From: Coniochaeta sp. PMI_546
Lineage: Eukaryota > Ascomycota > Sordariomycetes > Coniochaetales > Coniochaetaceae
Assembly: GCA_021432605.1 (NCBI GenBank)
Contig: MU271143.1
Location: forward strand, 3,357,277 to 3,421,276
Direction: 5' to 3'
Length of the DNA stretch: 64,000 nt
Below the pieces are notes generated by a model. That model ran no database searches, was not told where the DNA came from, and worked only from the letters and a program-made list of their open reading frames with translations. This document shows, piece after piece, positions 35,279 to 47,311 of the stretch. Positions within the stretch are counted from its first letter, which is position 1, and every line of letters starts with the position of its first letter. The position numbers and the translations under genes were made by a program.

Positions 35279-36426
35279 ATTGGGAGGGGGCGTTTTCTTT
35301 GGGAAGATGGGGTGGATGGGTTTCTAAGAGGTTGCTGTGTACATTTTGAGAGTTCTATACGACTCGGGATCCTGGGTTTCATCAGGGGCATTAAAATGCA
35401 TGGACGGTACTTTTTGCTCTAAATGATGGTTCGAGCTGAGACTTTACTTGATTACATGACTCTTGCCATGGTTTCTTCGGCGCGCTCTCTCTGTTGTCTC
35501 GATTTTACGGGTGAAGTACATGTCTATCGATTCAACCTGGAGTATCAGTGATGTAAATCCTGATGACTTCTTATCTTGAAACGCAAATATGATCCATCTC
35601 CAGGCATGACGAGTCAGGCTCGACACTCCAGTCAGCCAAAGTATCATTCCCCTTCGCACTGTCTAAGCCGGACACACAGGGGCAGAACAAGTACGGGATA
35701 CACTGTCTTCGGACCGGTTATTGCCCTTCATTTTGGAGTTGCTTATAATGGCCTGCCTGAGTGATTGAGGGAGCCTCTTATTTTTCTGCCTAGTCCCTGA
35801 TTGGTCCTCAGGCCACCAGTATCACATACTGAAGGGTACGGGGAGCCAGAGAGACACGTTCCGGCGGGTCTGCTCTCCACCGTTCGTTGGCCGATTATTT
35901 GGCGGACATCATGAAACAATGTCCCGTTATAGAGGATACCTCGATGCGTTCTAACCACTGAGCTGAGCGGGCACGGATGGATGGGGATACGTGTGAGTCA
36001 CGACTATCACGTGCAGATCGAACTTAGGAGCAGCGCGGCTCCTCGTAAGGTAAGAAAGGGAGGTCAAGTCTCAAGTCATGTCTTCTGCAGAGTCATGTAA
36101 TGTAATGCTCGTTATGCTAGTCTAGAAAGTAAAACGTGCAATACAGTCTCTGATAGCCCCAGGCAGTCAGGTCGTAACCATCCGGTGTCTCATCAAGTCA
36201 GAGTCGCTAAGGTGTGCAGATTGGCCTGCCCAAGGAGATAGCCGAAAAGCCTTTTTTGTCAATGAAACCTTTGCCTTTGACCGAAACCACAAATGCCCAA
36301 ATGAGTGTATGCGTTACCACACCCTCCCCTCTATAACCAGGGAGTCAAAAACGCCAGCCCAGACCTGTAGACGCACGTGTAATAATTTACAGGGAAGAAA
36401 GAGAAAATCCCGTACGTCCCCTCCGT
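35279..36426. other. Convergent 3' flanks of eIF3g and GH17 gene
   Basis: 1.15 kb between facing stop codons. Apart from a tRNA-like 5'-half fragment near 35936-35972 nothing was recognised. Open frames are short. Confidence 0.55.
35936..35972 (-). other. tRNA-like fragment (5' half with A-box)
   Basis: Minus-strand sequence GCCCGCTCAGCTCAGTGGTT continues as AGAACGCATCG and resembles the first 30 or so bases of a eukaryotic tRNA, including a near-perfect A-box. The D-stem carries one mismatch. I find no anticodon loop that pairs and no B-box (GGTTCGANNCC) within the next 100 bases, so it is not an intact tRNA gene. It may be a decayed tRNA or a tRNA-derived scrap. Confidence 0.35.
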
Positions 36427-37954
36427 TTAGAGGATCAGGATCGCACCCATGAGGGCGAGGAAGCCGGCGGCGACGGAGCCGGACAGGGCCACGGCGCCGC
36501 TGCCGGGAACGACAGTGGTGCTGGGGCTGGCGGTGGGGGTCGGCGAGGCGAAGGTGCCGGTGCTGTTAGAGCCGGACCCTGAGCCGGCACCGCCAGTGCC
36601 AGTAGCGCTGGCACCGGCGCCCGAGCCGGAGCCGGTGGCGGTGGGGCTGGCCTCGAGAGAGCTCTGCGAGCCTGGGAGACCAGTACCTACACCGGGGCTG
36701 CCGCCAGCGAGAGAGGTGGGGACGTTAACGCTGGTGCTGCTAGGGCCGCTGGAGGCTGAGGCTGAGACAGAAGAGCCGGAGCCCGTAGCGGTGGAGGAAG
36801 CAGAAGCAGAGCTTGAGCTTGAGGAGCTGTGTTGATAAGAATATTGGTATATGTTTATAGATATATATTGTGAAGGGGGAAATGATTGGGGGTGCAGGAT
36901 GAAAGCAGCGGGGAGAGGTACTTACGAAGTGTCAACGTTGCTGCAGGACAGGTCAAAGAGAGGCGTAGTCGTCAAGGACTGGCCGATGAGGCCGAAGCTC
37001 GGGTTGGGGGTGTCCGGAGAGGCATCCTGCATCGTGTACCACCAAGTGTTGGTCTTACCAAACAGAGGGCAGCCGACCTCGTCCCAGTACGTCTTGGCGT
37101 TCTCGAGCGACGGAACAGCCTGGCCGACGGTCTTTCCACTGACAGGGAAACCGGTCTCGGTAATCCAGACGGGCTTCCCGCCGACGGCAGCCTGGACAGC
37201 GCCGATGGCGTCGTTGAAGAGACCCTTGTTGTTAGAGATGTCGTTGGGCATTGTCGCCTGGAAGTAGGGGTACGCGTCGACACCGATGAAGTCGGAGGCA
37301 TCGATAACGGCCTGGTTCGATCCGTTGACCCAGGCAGTCCAGGTGTCGACGTGGCCTACGGGAGCGGACGACAGAGGAGTGTTGGCAATGGCATCACGGA
37401 CCTGCTTGATGTAGGCGGCGATCTCCTGGGGCTGCGCACCGGGGTTCTCGCCGTTCGCGAGACCGGTGGGAGTAATGCGGTAGAGATCCTCGCTACCGAC
37501 AGAGATGCCAGCAACCAAGCTAGTGAAGTCAGTGCCATATGTGGAAATGGCCGTCTTCAGAGCCGCAATCTCGTTGTCGATGATGGCGCTTCCAGCAGAT
37601 GCCCATAGGCCGAGCAGAAGGCTCGTCTTGGTGTTAATGGCGGCTTGAATAGCAGAGATAGGGTCCTTAGCCGTTCCCGCTTGCTGTCAGGGAAGGCAGT
37701 CAGCCCGGCACTCGAGGATAGCAACCTAGCTTTATGTGGGCAGAACTTACAATCGTGGTATAGAGACGAGCGCTGGTGAATCCGCCACCTGGAGCACCAA
37801 CGAGGTTCTGGGCGTTCTTAAACTCAGCCTCGAAGTCGGCTTCCTGTTTGGCAGCGCCGGTTGTGAAGGTCGAGCCATAGTTGAAGCCCTGGAAGACGGC
37901 TGCGGCCGTGGAGAAGGTGGCAGCAAAGGCTGCAAGACCTGACGTTGCGCGCAT
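36427..37954 (-). CDS. GPI-anchored endo-1,3-beta-glucanase, GH17 (EglC type)
   Basis: Cell-wall enzyme that cuts beta-1,3-glucan. Three exons: 37954-37751, 37683-36926 and 36826-36427, with introns of 67 nt (donor GTAAGT, branch CTGAC) and 99 nt (donor GTAAGT). The product is 453 residues. A signal peptide covers about residues 1-19 ([19 protein letters not shown]), followed by the GH17 start [10 protein letters not shown]. The likely acid/base Glu is in SVGSEDLYR (about residue 131) and the nucleophile Glu in [11 protein letters not shown] (about residue 242). Exon 3 encodes a Ser/Thr/Gly-rich stalk and a hydrophobic tail ([14 protein letters not shown]) that fits a GPI-anchor signal. Secreted and anchored at the plasma membrane or wall, as known for EglC-type proteins. 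The final exon is easily missed because its opposite strand also stays open. Confidence 0.93.
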
Positions 37955-38504
37955 TGTGTTGGTAGAATATGTGTTTGATACTTAGGAAGAGATAGTTTGC
38001 AAGACAAGCAACGAGGGTCAGCCAGTCGGTTCCAGGAAGCTATAGAGGTTTATTCTGGAAACCAAAAAGGTGGAATGACAAGAGGTGTAAAATATCCAAA
38101 GGATCTGTAGGGTCGATGATGTCGTGTAAAGCGGGTACGTGAATCAACAGACACCTCGTATCCAACAGAGCAGGGGGGAAGAATCGATTTGATGTCGTCG
38201 TCGGCACACGATATGAAGCAGTTGTCAAGTTGTCAACGAATGTCCAAAAGTCCCACCAAATACAGCAAGATGGGGAGCGAGTGTACGGATTCGAGGTCCT
38301 AGGAAACTTTGTAGTGTAGGGATAACTCAAAGAACTTGAAAGAAAGGACAAGCAGTGAGTTATAAAAAGATCACAGTGAACCAGCAACCAGTTGTCTCCC
38401 CGAAGATCCAAACGGAATGCCAAGGCACGGCAGCTTGCGGAGGGCTTGCAGGCACAACCGGGGGAACAGTCAGGGGTCAGGGGCAAGCCTGGCAAGTCAC
38501 TCCG

Positions 38505-38555
38505 CCACTGGTCCACCGGCCCACTGGTCCACTGATCCACCGTCAGTGATCCACC
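38505..38555. repeat. 8-bp minisatellite, consensus CCACTGGT
   Basis: Four direct head-to-tail units (CCACTGGT, CCACCGGC, CCACTGGT, CCACTGAT) followed by a degenerate stretch that ends in another CCACC. It lies about 550 bases upstream of the GH17 start codon. It looks like recent slippage or unequal exchange. Confidence 0.75.
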
Positions 38556-38831
38556 TTGAAAACATCCGGCCAAAGAGAAGACGACCAGGCCACACACATC
38601 GCTGAAAACAGTTGGAAGACCCAGCGTCAAACAGCCTGACAGCGAACAAAACATCAGCCCACAGCAACCCGCTGACGTGGTGTGTACCTGCACTAGTGGC
38701 AACGGAGTGGCTTTCAGGCTTTTGCTGCTGGCAAGTCAGAAGGCCTTCAATGGTTCTGGCAGTGAAGATCTGATGCGTCTTGTTGTACCTCAAGTATACC
38801 TCCCACCACACATCTACACGTACACATCCGA

Positions 38832-38860
38832 GTATACATAGGTAAGGTATCTATGTATAC
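38832..38860. repeat. Perfect 10-bp inverted repeat
   Basis: GTATACATAG at 38832-38841 and CTATGTATAC at 38851-38860, separated by 9 bases. As DNA it is a possible cruciform or a binding site for a dimeric factor. The spacing and AT content make a transcription terminator unlikely. Confidence 0.7.
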
Positions 38861-39548
38861 CTGCAAGCCCCTGAGATGGCAATGCAGTCAAAAAGCCAAA
38901 ATGTTTATCTCTACACTATGCAGTCAAGATCAGGCAATCAGGAGGTTTCCACTTTACCAGTGCTGAATCTAGATGCTTTGCATGTGTTGGAACTGAGCGG
39001 ACCGATCGGACTCAAAGAGACTCAAAGGGACCCGGCAGCTTTGCCAGTGAGACATGCAACCTGGGTGACCTGACGCAGTAGCCATTAATAACTTTTCGTC
39101 TTGCGTAATGCGAGTGGGTGCTGTATGTAGAATCAGGAGAATAGTGTACAAGCTGTCAGGCCTGTCTGCTTCCCGTTCCGTCAATGCCAGCAATGAGAGC
39201 TCGTATTCAGAGATTTTCGTGCTTGTTCCAGATCTCCCAGATTCTCGCCGAGACAAGTCGACCATACGTCATCTACCAGTGCGATTCCTGCACTGTCTAA
39301 AGTTCTTGGCACTGTTCGGAGCATGATGCGTTCCTCGGATTTTTGCCAGCTGCTGCTCTCGATTTGCAGTCTCTGCCAACTGCGCACCGTCTTGATTTAT
39401 CAGGTCGATTATCACGGTACCTTAACTCGCGATATTTCAAGTGTGCTGCCCATACATAGGTATATAAGCAACGACCCTGCGTGTCTGCGTGTAGAAACTA
39501 AGCCCTGTCGATGCGAAAGCTCAGAATAAGGTTCTGCACTCATATACC

Positions 39549-39558
39549 TACACGTGTA
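39549..39558. promoter_or_regulatory. TACACGTGTA palindrome
   Basis: Second exact copy of the E-box palindrome, about 900 bases upstream of the ABC transporter start. Function not shown. Confidence 0.35.
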
Positions 39559-40452
39559 TACACTAGAAGTCAAAGAGCCTCAAGTTAGCCTCCGTCTTGG
39601 CGTCTCTTATTACGCGCAGGGACCATATGGAGAGGTCCAGAACAACAGCAGCTAAAACACACCTGGGATGGGGTCACTAATAAACACCGCTGGGACTGGA
39701 ACGAACATCTCTATATCTATAGAGTATATGTCTGCCATACCATAGCATTGCCATGTTGTGTGAAAGCATTACTATAGTACAATCAACCATGACACCCTCC
39801 GCGTGCGACAATCACCTATAGCAACTATCTGCCGGCCTACACCCGTTTGAAGGGTTCGTCTCGTCAATACTGAAGTACCTCAGCACACATTCTGGGGTAA
39901 ACATGTCGCAATGCCAGCTCTTGGACATACATTGTATTATTACGTTAGTTAATGAACATATAATTCGACGACAATCACGCGCCTCGACGAACTGGTTTAT
40001 TACAGGACGACTTAGCCCCTGGGTCTCTCAAAACACTTATAGGGTTTCCGCAGGTAACTCGCTAATTCGCGTATCATACCGTTCCTTGTGCATTCACCGG
40101 CATCACGGCAACTCGACGAAGCAGCTGCAATGCAGTCTTGATCCTCTTGCATACCTGTACACAGCAACGCAATCGGTGCCTAAGAATTCATTGTGCCCGG
40201 TGCCTGTTTCCCTTGCGTGATTGTGCGTTAGACCATGATAGGAAGCTCGATATAGCGAATAGAGAACCCTAATTTTCCAGACATGGGTAACGAGTGGTTT
40301 GTGTTCAATGTGATATTGCGGCAGCCTTGCATTATAAGACATGAATACCGCCATCATTGGGGCATTTGAAGACTAGACATAGATATATTCTGTCATCGGC
40401 TGGACCTCCGCCGACCAATATTCTGTGCAGGCACAGTCAATCTTTTGCGCAA

Positions 40453-43400
40453 ATGGACGGTCCCTGGACACCCCAGCCCATACCCTCCAGGGAGCTTCTC
40501 AATCGCAGTGTTGACAACCTAAAGCATTTCGTTGCTCAGGCAAGGTTTGTGCTGTGCAGTAAACACTCAGACGTTGCGCTCTACACAGCGGCTAACGCGA
40601 TCATAGCCATTCGGCTACGGAGTGGATAGACCGAGCCTCTCGAATTGCAAAGTCTGGCTATTTGCAGTCAGCTCTTCTAGTTGCCGTCTCGGTATGGGCT
40701 GCTACAAGTGCGATTCGTCAAACCCAGACTTCGACGATTAGGCCGAGCTCCAGATGGTCAAGGATTCGACTTCCCTACGAGATATGCTCTCAAGCCAGCC
40801 GCACGGCAGCATTGGCATTCGCTATCCTTGTTGCTTGTCAGACCGGCGGACAATGGCCGAATGTTGCCTTGATTGGCCTTGCTTTCATTCTCGGCCTCCT
40901 TCGTCTGGCAAGCGGCCCGAGATGGCGCCACAGCTCGTTGCACCAGGTCAACATCCTGCTTGCCGTCTCGTTCTTGCTCCTTAGCACCGCTGAGATTCTG
41001 CCCATGCTACAGCTCTCTTCGGATCATGCCATCGACAAACTCTTGCTTGGAACCATTGTCAGCCTGGCTATCGCCAATGTCGTTGCCTTGATCACGCCCC
41101 GGGAGTGGGTCCCGCCCGAAGTGACGTCTGTACACTTCCGACTAACGCCAAGTATCGAACCTACTCCCGAGGAGACGTGCAGCTGGTTCACCTACTTTCT
41201 CTCGTACGAGTGGCTGACTCCCACGATATGGAAAGGGGCGCGGAAACCGATCCAGATGGCCGATCTCCCTGGTTTGCCTTGGTATGACGAGCCGCTTTTC
41301 CTCCTTTCCAAGATGAAGACGGCCAGGCACAAGCACCCAAAGACTTTCCGAGCGCTTATGAGCTTTCAGGGCCGGGAACTGCTCATCATGGCTGCGTGGG
41401 CCGGATGGTCTTTCGCCTTGGAACTCGTCGCGCCATTCGGCCTGTACCAGCTATTGGACTACCTGTCTGCTCCTGACCGAGCCCTCCTTCACCCTGCCGT
41501 TTGGCTCTTCCTCATGTTTGCCGGCCCTTTAGGACGGTCCATCGCCTTCCAGGGCTATGTTTTCAGATCCACTCGCTTGGTCGTCAGAATCAAGTCTGCC
41601 ATGACCCAGGAGTTATACCATAAAGCCATGACGTCCATGGAACTGGAGGAGGACGTGGTGAACGCGATCGTGTCCAAAGCCGGTAAACCCACTCAGACTC
41701 AGCAAAGTACCTCAAGTGGACGACTGGCAAACTTGATGGCGAGCGACATTGACGCGATCACAAACGCCCGCGACACGGTTGCTGTCACCTGCGGCGTCCC
41801 CATCGAGATGATCCTGTCCTTGATCGGACTATACCAGGTCGTCAGTTGGACATCTCTCGTCGGCATCGGCTTCATGATCGTCACGATACCTGGACCCGCT
41901 TGGATTGCGCAACGAATGGCAGCCTCTCAGCGCAAGGTCAAGGTAGCTCAGGATTCCCGCATCTCGCTCATATCGGAGTATCTCGGTTCTATCAAGGCCA
42001 TCAAGTACTTTGCGTGGGAAGATGCCATGATCAAGCGGATTTCTGAGGCACGTAGACGGGAACAGAAGGATCTGTGGCGCATAAGCATACTGGTGGCCAT
42101 TATGGGCTCCGTTGTCGATCTGATTCCTCTGGTCGCACTTCTGGCGATTTTTTCGCTGTATGCCGGCGTCCTCAAGCAGCCCCTGACAGCACCCATCGCC
42201 TTCACCACGCTCACGCTGGTCATGACCATGAGGCGTAACATCATGATGCTGAGTTACTTGTCAAGAAACATCACCAGCGCCTTGATCTCGTTCGAGCGAC
42301 TGGACAGGTTCTTCGAGAACACCACACCCCTAACGCACTACCCCACTGGCCCCCTGAACATAAGGCAGGCCACCTTTCGCCGCAATAAGAGAGCCACCTT
42401 TCTCCTGCGAGATATATCCCTCGAGTTCGTTGAGGGAGGCCTGAACGTGGTGACAGGCCAGAGCGGAAGCGGGAAGACGACACTACTACTAGCTATTCTC
42501 GGCGAGACGATTTTGGAAAGCGGTTCCGTCACTCGGCCAGAGGACATCGCTTTTGCATCGCAAACTGCGTGGCTGCAGAGCGAGAGTATCCGTGACAATA
42601 TCTTATTCCACAGCCCGTTTGAGCAGGCTCGGTATGATCGTGTTATCGAGGCTTGTTGTCTGGGTATCGACTTCGGCGAACTCCCAAAAGGTGACCAGAC
42701 CGAAGTCGGTGAGAATGGGGCAACATTGTCCGGTGAGGCTTCCTCAATCTGCTCGAGTCATCCAAGTATAAGGCTAACTTGCTCAAGGTGGACAAAGATC
42801 TCGAGTTGCACTGGCTCGGGCGCTATACTCTAAAGCATCTGTGTTGTTGCTTGACGACATCTTCGCAGCTTTAGATACCAAGACCGCCGCTTCCCTATGG
42901 AAGCTGTGCTTCTGTTCCGACATGCTCAAGGGGAGGACCACCGTTTTGGTGACACAGATGCCGTGGGTTTCTGCCCAAGCCGACCTCGCCATAACTCTTG
43001 AGAATGGGAGTATCAAACACACAGAGCAGAACCTGGGGGTCGTACGCAAGCCAGTGACGTCGGATGAAGAACTCGGTCTGATTGGAAGCGGAAATGACCA
43101 TAGTGTGATCAACGGCACTGAACCAGGCAAGCCAGATATCAAGGCACCAGTCTTGAGGGCCAAACAAGATGACATTGCGAACGAAATGAAAGCCAGCGGA
43201 GCGTCAGCTCGACTTATGTGTAAGTCATATCGGCAGTTGTTGGTCAGCTATATCCGTCTTTGACGAAGTGCTGATCAGTTCTCGAATCAACAGTCTTCAA
43301 GTACATGCTATACTTCGGAGGGCCAGTATACGCCTCATTCGCCCTCCTCACCATCGTTCTCAGCAACGCGGTCCTCATCGCGACCACCTTCTGGCTTTCA

Positions 43401-45383
43401 ATATGGGTCAACGCCTACGACAGACAGGAAGCCGTAAACATCGCATTCTACCTGGGCATCTACGCACTCTTCACCCTCGGAAGCGCCATCGTTGACTGTC
43501 TCGGCTTCCTGACATTCGCAAACGGTCAGTGGATCGCGGCCCGCAACCTGCACAAGCAGCTCATCAACGCGGTCATGAATGTCTCCCTCTCCTGGTGGAA
43601 GGACGTCCCTGTCGGCCGCGTTGTCAATCGTCTCAGCCGCGACATGAACTCGCTCGACAGTGACCTCGGCCGCATGCTGCAATTCTTCCTCGGCATGGTG
43701 GTCAAGATCTTCTTCCGAATCGGGGCCATCAGCTCAATCCTGCCGATCTTCATGCTGCCCGGCCTCATCACCTGCTTAATCGGCATCCTGTGCGGCGAGA
43801 TGTATACACGCACGGCCGTAATGGTCAAGAGACTTGTCTCGTCGAGTCAGAGTCCCGTATTCTCGCAGTTCTCGGACAGTCTGATAGGTCTAGCCGTCAT
43901 TCGGGCAAGGAGCAACATGCCTGTGGTCTTCGGGGACAAGTTGGCGGAACGGCTGCGCTCTTTCTCGAGAGCGTCGGAGGCGAACTATAACTGCAACAGG
44001 TGGGTGGCTGTTCGCATTGACTTTATCACTGCGCTCGTTACACTCTGCGCTGGCATCATTGCCGTATCGAAGGCCGGCACGCTTGCGGCTGGGTTGGTTG
44101 GCTTCTCGCTTCTAAACGCAGCGGGGTTGAGCGAGACTATCTTGGGCCTCGTGCGGGCTATGAATGAGCTGGAGGTTGAGCTGCAGAGCGTAAGGATCCA
44201 TCTCAAGTCGAATACAACAGACGCTTGCTGACAGAACCAGTTCCATCGAGTCCAGGAATACGTGCAGCTAGAGCCGGAAGAGAAGACAGACGATGTCCAT
44301 GGCGCGGCATCATCTCCTGACCTTACAGCTATCGAAGCGAAAGACTGGCCCCAGACTGGCTCCATCGAGTTCCGGAATGTCACTATACGTTATGACCCGG
44401 ACGGCCCTGATATCCTGAAAGACGTGAACCTCAGATTCCTAGCAGGTGAAAGGGTAGCAGTCGTAGGCCGGACAGGGTCAGGCAAGAGTACAGTGAGTTG
44501 CCCACGCATCCATGGCGGCGGCAGGTCTACGTTGCTAATCACTAACGGCGTTTAGCTCGTACTCTCCATGCTACACTTCACAAACATAGTATCCGGCACC
44601 ATCCTCTACGACGGTGTCGACATCACCCTCATCCCGCGCAAGAAGCTCCGGCAGTCAATAACCATCATCCCACAGGAAGCGGTGCTCTTCCACGGAACAG
44701 TCGGATCCAACCTCGACCCGTCAGGCGAGATTCCCGCCGAGAGATTGGAAGATGCAATCTCGGCCTGTGGAAACATCGCCTCCTTCAACTTCCGCGATGC
44801 GGCAGATACTAACGGAGCAGATGGTACCGGCGATGAGACCACAGTCGTCCTACCGGGCATCGACGACGGACCAACGGAGTCAACACCGTTACTACTCTCC
44901 ACCAACGGTACAACCAACGGCACCACGCATATCGAACCAGCAAGCACAGCCGACCAACCAAAGCTCCCACCCACTCCCTCCGGCCTGTCCCTCTCCACCC
45001 CAGTGCTTCCAAACGGCTCAAACTTCTCCCACGGCCAGCGCCAGGTCCTCTCCCTCTGCCGGGCGCTAGTACGCAACTCCCGCCTCATGCTGCTGGACGA
45101 AGCGACGGCCAGCATGGACTACGAGACCGACAGGGGGATCCAGGCCGTCTTGCGGAAGGAGATGGACCGAGATGGGGAGGGGGAGCAGAGTAAGCGGACG
45201 CTGGTCACCATCGCCCATCGACTGAGAACCATTGTGGACTACGACAAGGTTGTCGTCATGGGCGGCGGACGGGTGCTGGAGGTGGGGAAACCCAAGGAGC
45301 TGTACAAGGCGCGCGGCACGTTTTATGATATGGTGAGGTTTAGCGGAGAGGGGGAGGATCTGGTGAGGTTGATGGAGGAGTAA
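40453..45383 (+). CDS. ABC transporter, ABCC/MRP type
   Basis: Full-size exporter of the multidrug-resistance-associated family. Six exons: 40453-40544, 40607-42732, 42788-43219, 43294-44189, 44235-44492 and 44556-45383 (introns 62, 55, 74, 45 and 63 nt); all junctions keep frame, giving 1,543 residues. NBD1 has Walker A GQSGSGKTT (about residue 649), signature LSGGQRSRVALARAL rebuilt across intron 2, and Walker B VLLLDDIFAALD with Asp in place of the catalytic Glu, as is usual in ABCC NBD1. NBD2 has Walker A GRTGSGKST (about 1260), an altered signature NFSHGQRQVLSLCRAL, and canonical LMLLDEATASMD. A 70-residue Ser/Thr-rich insert sits before signature 2. An extra N-terminal membrane segment set precedes TMD1 but is shorter than usual. 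Exon 1 is the least certain part. No biosynthetic genes flank it, so the substrate is unknown. Confidence 0.88.
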
Positions 45384-46548
45384 TTACCGTACTGCCGAGT
45401 TGGATGCCCCTGGGAGAACAGTGAGAGGAAAGACGAAAGGAGGGGGGATTGATTGGGAGCCTATAGACCGCTTCGACGAGGTGAATAGGTACGTATGACC
45501 ATAGATCTGACACCGGAGAATTTGGGGTCCCGTCCGGCTCTCCCAAATAGACAAGCCTAGTACGTCAAGGCAGCCCTATGCGTAGTCTCACCAGGAGTCT
45601 AGACTTGGGCATAAGTTCACGGCTGTACCGATACGATCACTTGGTTTGGACAGGGGTTTATGTAACTCTGATGACAATTTGATTTTGTTTGTGCTATAAT
45701 GACCTTTCTACTCCTGCTCGCGGCACGCATCTTTTACGCCCGTGCTGTCACTGGATTTCTACGATGACGGAACCTACCTGGGCCGAAGTGTCAAGTCTAG
45801 ACTATGGCAAAGTCTGACATTATCCTCGCAGACAGGCGGAGAGTCAAAGCAAACTAGATAAAGCTGATTAGCACCTGAGATGTCACAGCCAAGCAGCATA
45901 GCAGAGTGTTCACAGGAACAAAACGTTCAGATAAGCCGGTTAACTCAGCCATACAAGCCGGCCGAGGCGTCACCCACCCCAAGACGGCATGGGCGGCGCC
46001 CAGGCAACTGGAGCCAAATGACATCTAATTAGGATAACATCACAACTCGTCATCACAGCCCGAAGACCATTAGAGCGCGGATGGATGGCTTGGCTCGTAC
46101 ACATCGTTGAATGGATAGACTATTGTCATCACAAAGGTTTCGGTTCCCGTGCGTGCGTAGTAAAACAGAAGGCCGCTTACCATCATGGTTGGTTGTTGCT
46201 CAAGATAGAGTCCGCAATATATGGTTAGTACTCTGCTGATATCCTGTTAGAAATGTTCTTATTGGAATCGTCAAGTGGACGAGGTACAGAGTGACAGGAT
46301 GTGTAGGATGTTCAGAGTGTTTTTTGGTATGGGGTATCTTCATTCTATTTCAGAAGCAGAACTGAATTTTGAAGTTCTCATCATAACATCGGGGGAGCGC
46401 ATAGAAATAAGAGGGGTCCTTACCAAATGAGCAATTCTCAGGGCTGAGGTCGACATTGGGGCTGTCTAGTCATCATGGATCTACTGTAACCGAACGTCTG
46501 GTCAGCATGGAGCTCCAAGACGCGCATCAAGAGGAGGTATGATCGAGA
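45384..46548. other. 3' flank of ABC transporter and spacer
   Basis: 1.2 kb, AT-richer than coding regions, without a supported gene or repeat. Confidence 0.5.
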
Positions 46549-46857
46549 TCAAGTCAGATGGTAGTGCATGTTGTTCGTTCGCTCAGGAGTCGCGGGAACT
46601 GTGGTAAGGATGTCATCACGCAAGCCCGAAGGCAGTGTGTTGGGATGATTGGCAAATGATAGCAAGGAGGAAATCTCACCATAAAGTATTGAGCTTTGGT
46701 CCAGGCGATTAGCAGCAGGCACAGTCGTATAGTATCGAGGCATGGAACTCTCATGCTCCGGAGCTCGTAAAGCTGGCGAAGAGACTACCCCGAAGCTGGC
46801 CCATGTTGAAATAGCTAACAAAGCAAGGAAATGACAAGAAAAAATCACTTCAAACAT
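46549..46857 (-). CDS. Possible small secreted protein
   Basis: Frame of 102 residues with an ATG at 46857. The N-terminus is a plausible signal peptide (MFEVIFSCHFLALLAISTWA, hydrophobic core from about residue 9 to 25). The mature part is short, Ser/Thr/Pro-rich, and has no Cys after the signal, so it lacks the disulfide pattern of most effectors. No domain is recognised. It lies divergent to MTR3 in an otherwise empty 1.9-kb interval. A GTGAGA at about 46674 could be an intron donor, in which case the C-terminus would differ. Length alone could be chance, hence low confidence. Confidence 0.35.
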   Translation of the reverse strand: MFEVIFSCHFLALLAISTWASFGVVSSPALRAPEHESSMPRYYTTVPAANRLDQSSILYGEISSLLSFANHPNTLPSGLRDDILTTVPATPERTNNMHYHLT

Positions 46858-47311
46858 AGGTCAGCCCAGAGGCGTGTCTCCTGCCGAGAAACAGCAGGTT
46901 CTTTCAGTTGAAGCCATCCGAGACATGTGTGGCAGAAAGAGTTGGAGAGGTGAAGTTAGAAATTTCGACTGGTAATTTTTCCTTTCTAGTCGCGCAGGGT
47001 GGCTCGTGCGGTGCTGGTTCTTGGGGACGGCCACATGTGGGGTCACTTTTGTGGCTGGAGCCAGTGGCTGATGCCTTCCCAGCAAACTTTCAGGGAGTCT
47101 ATGTCTGCTTTCTGAATTATTTCGATATCGGCAAACAGCAGGTTGAACGTAAACTAGGGCACTACTATTACGACATATAGAGGCATTTCAAGGGATTTCC
47201 GTCTAACAAGTCTGGCCGCTCATAAACACCAAGTCGATTAGCCACCTCACCTGTTTGCCTGTCGAGGTTAGGGGCCTCCTCTTCAGATTTGTTACCTCAA
47301 CTCAGTCAGTC
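46858..47311. promoter_or_regulatory. Upstream region of MTR3
   Basis: 454 bases before the MTR3 start codon. It should contain the MTR3 promoter and, if real, that of the small secreted protein on the other strand. Confidence 0.4.

Larger units (their letters stand above)
37955..40452. other. Gene-poor interval with short repeats
   Basis: 2.5 kb between the divergent GH17 and ABC transporter genes. No coding frame that I can support. It contains an 8-bp minisatellite (38505-38555), an inverted repeat (38832-38860) and a TACACGTGTA palindrome (39549-39558). Promoters of both flanking genes must lie at its two ends. Confidence 0.55.

Noticed and set aside
34245-35327. Single 360-codon frame over the eIF3g gene
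   Set aside because: It reads through intron 2 and loses the RRM; the spliced model restores the whole family.
46248-46385. TGTTAG start resembling the edge of a solo LTR
   Set aside because: No matching CA-ended terminus with target-site duplication and no second copy in the window.
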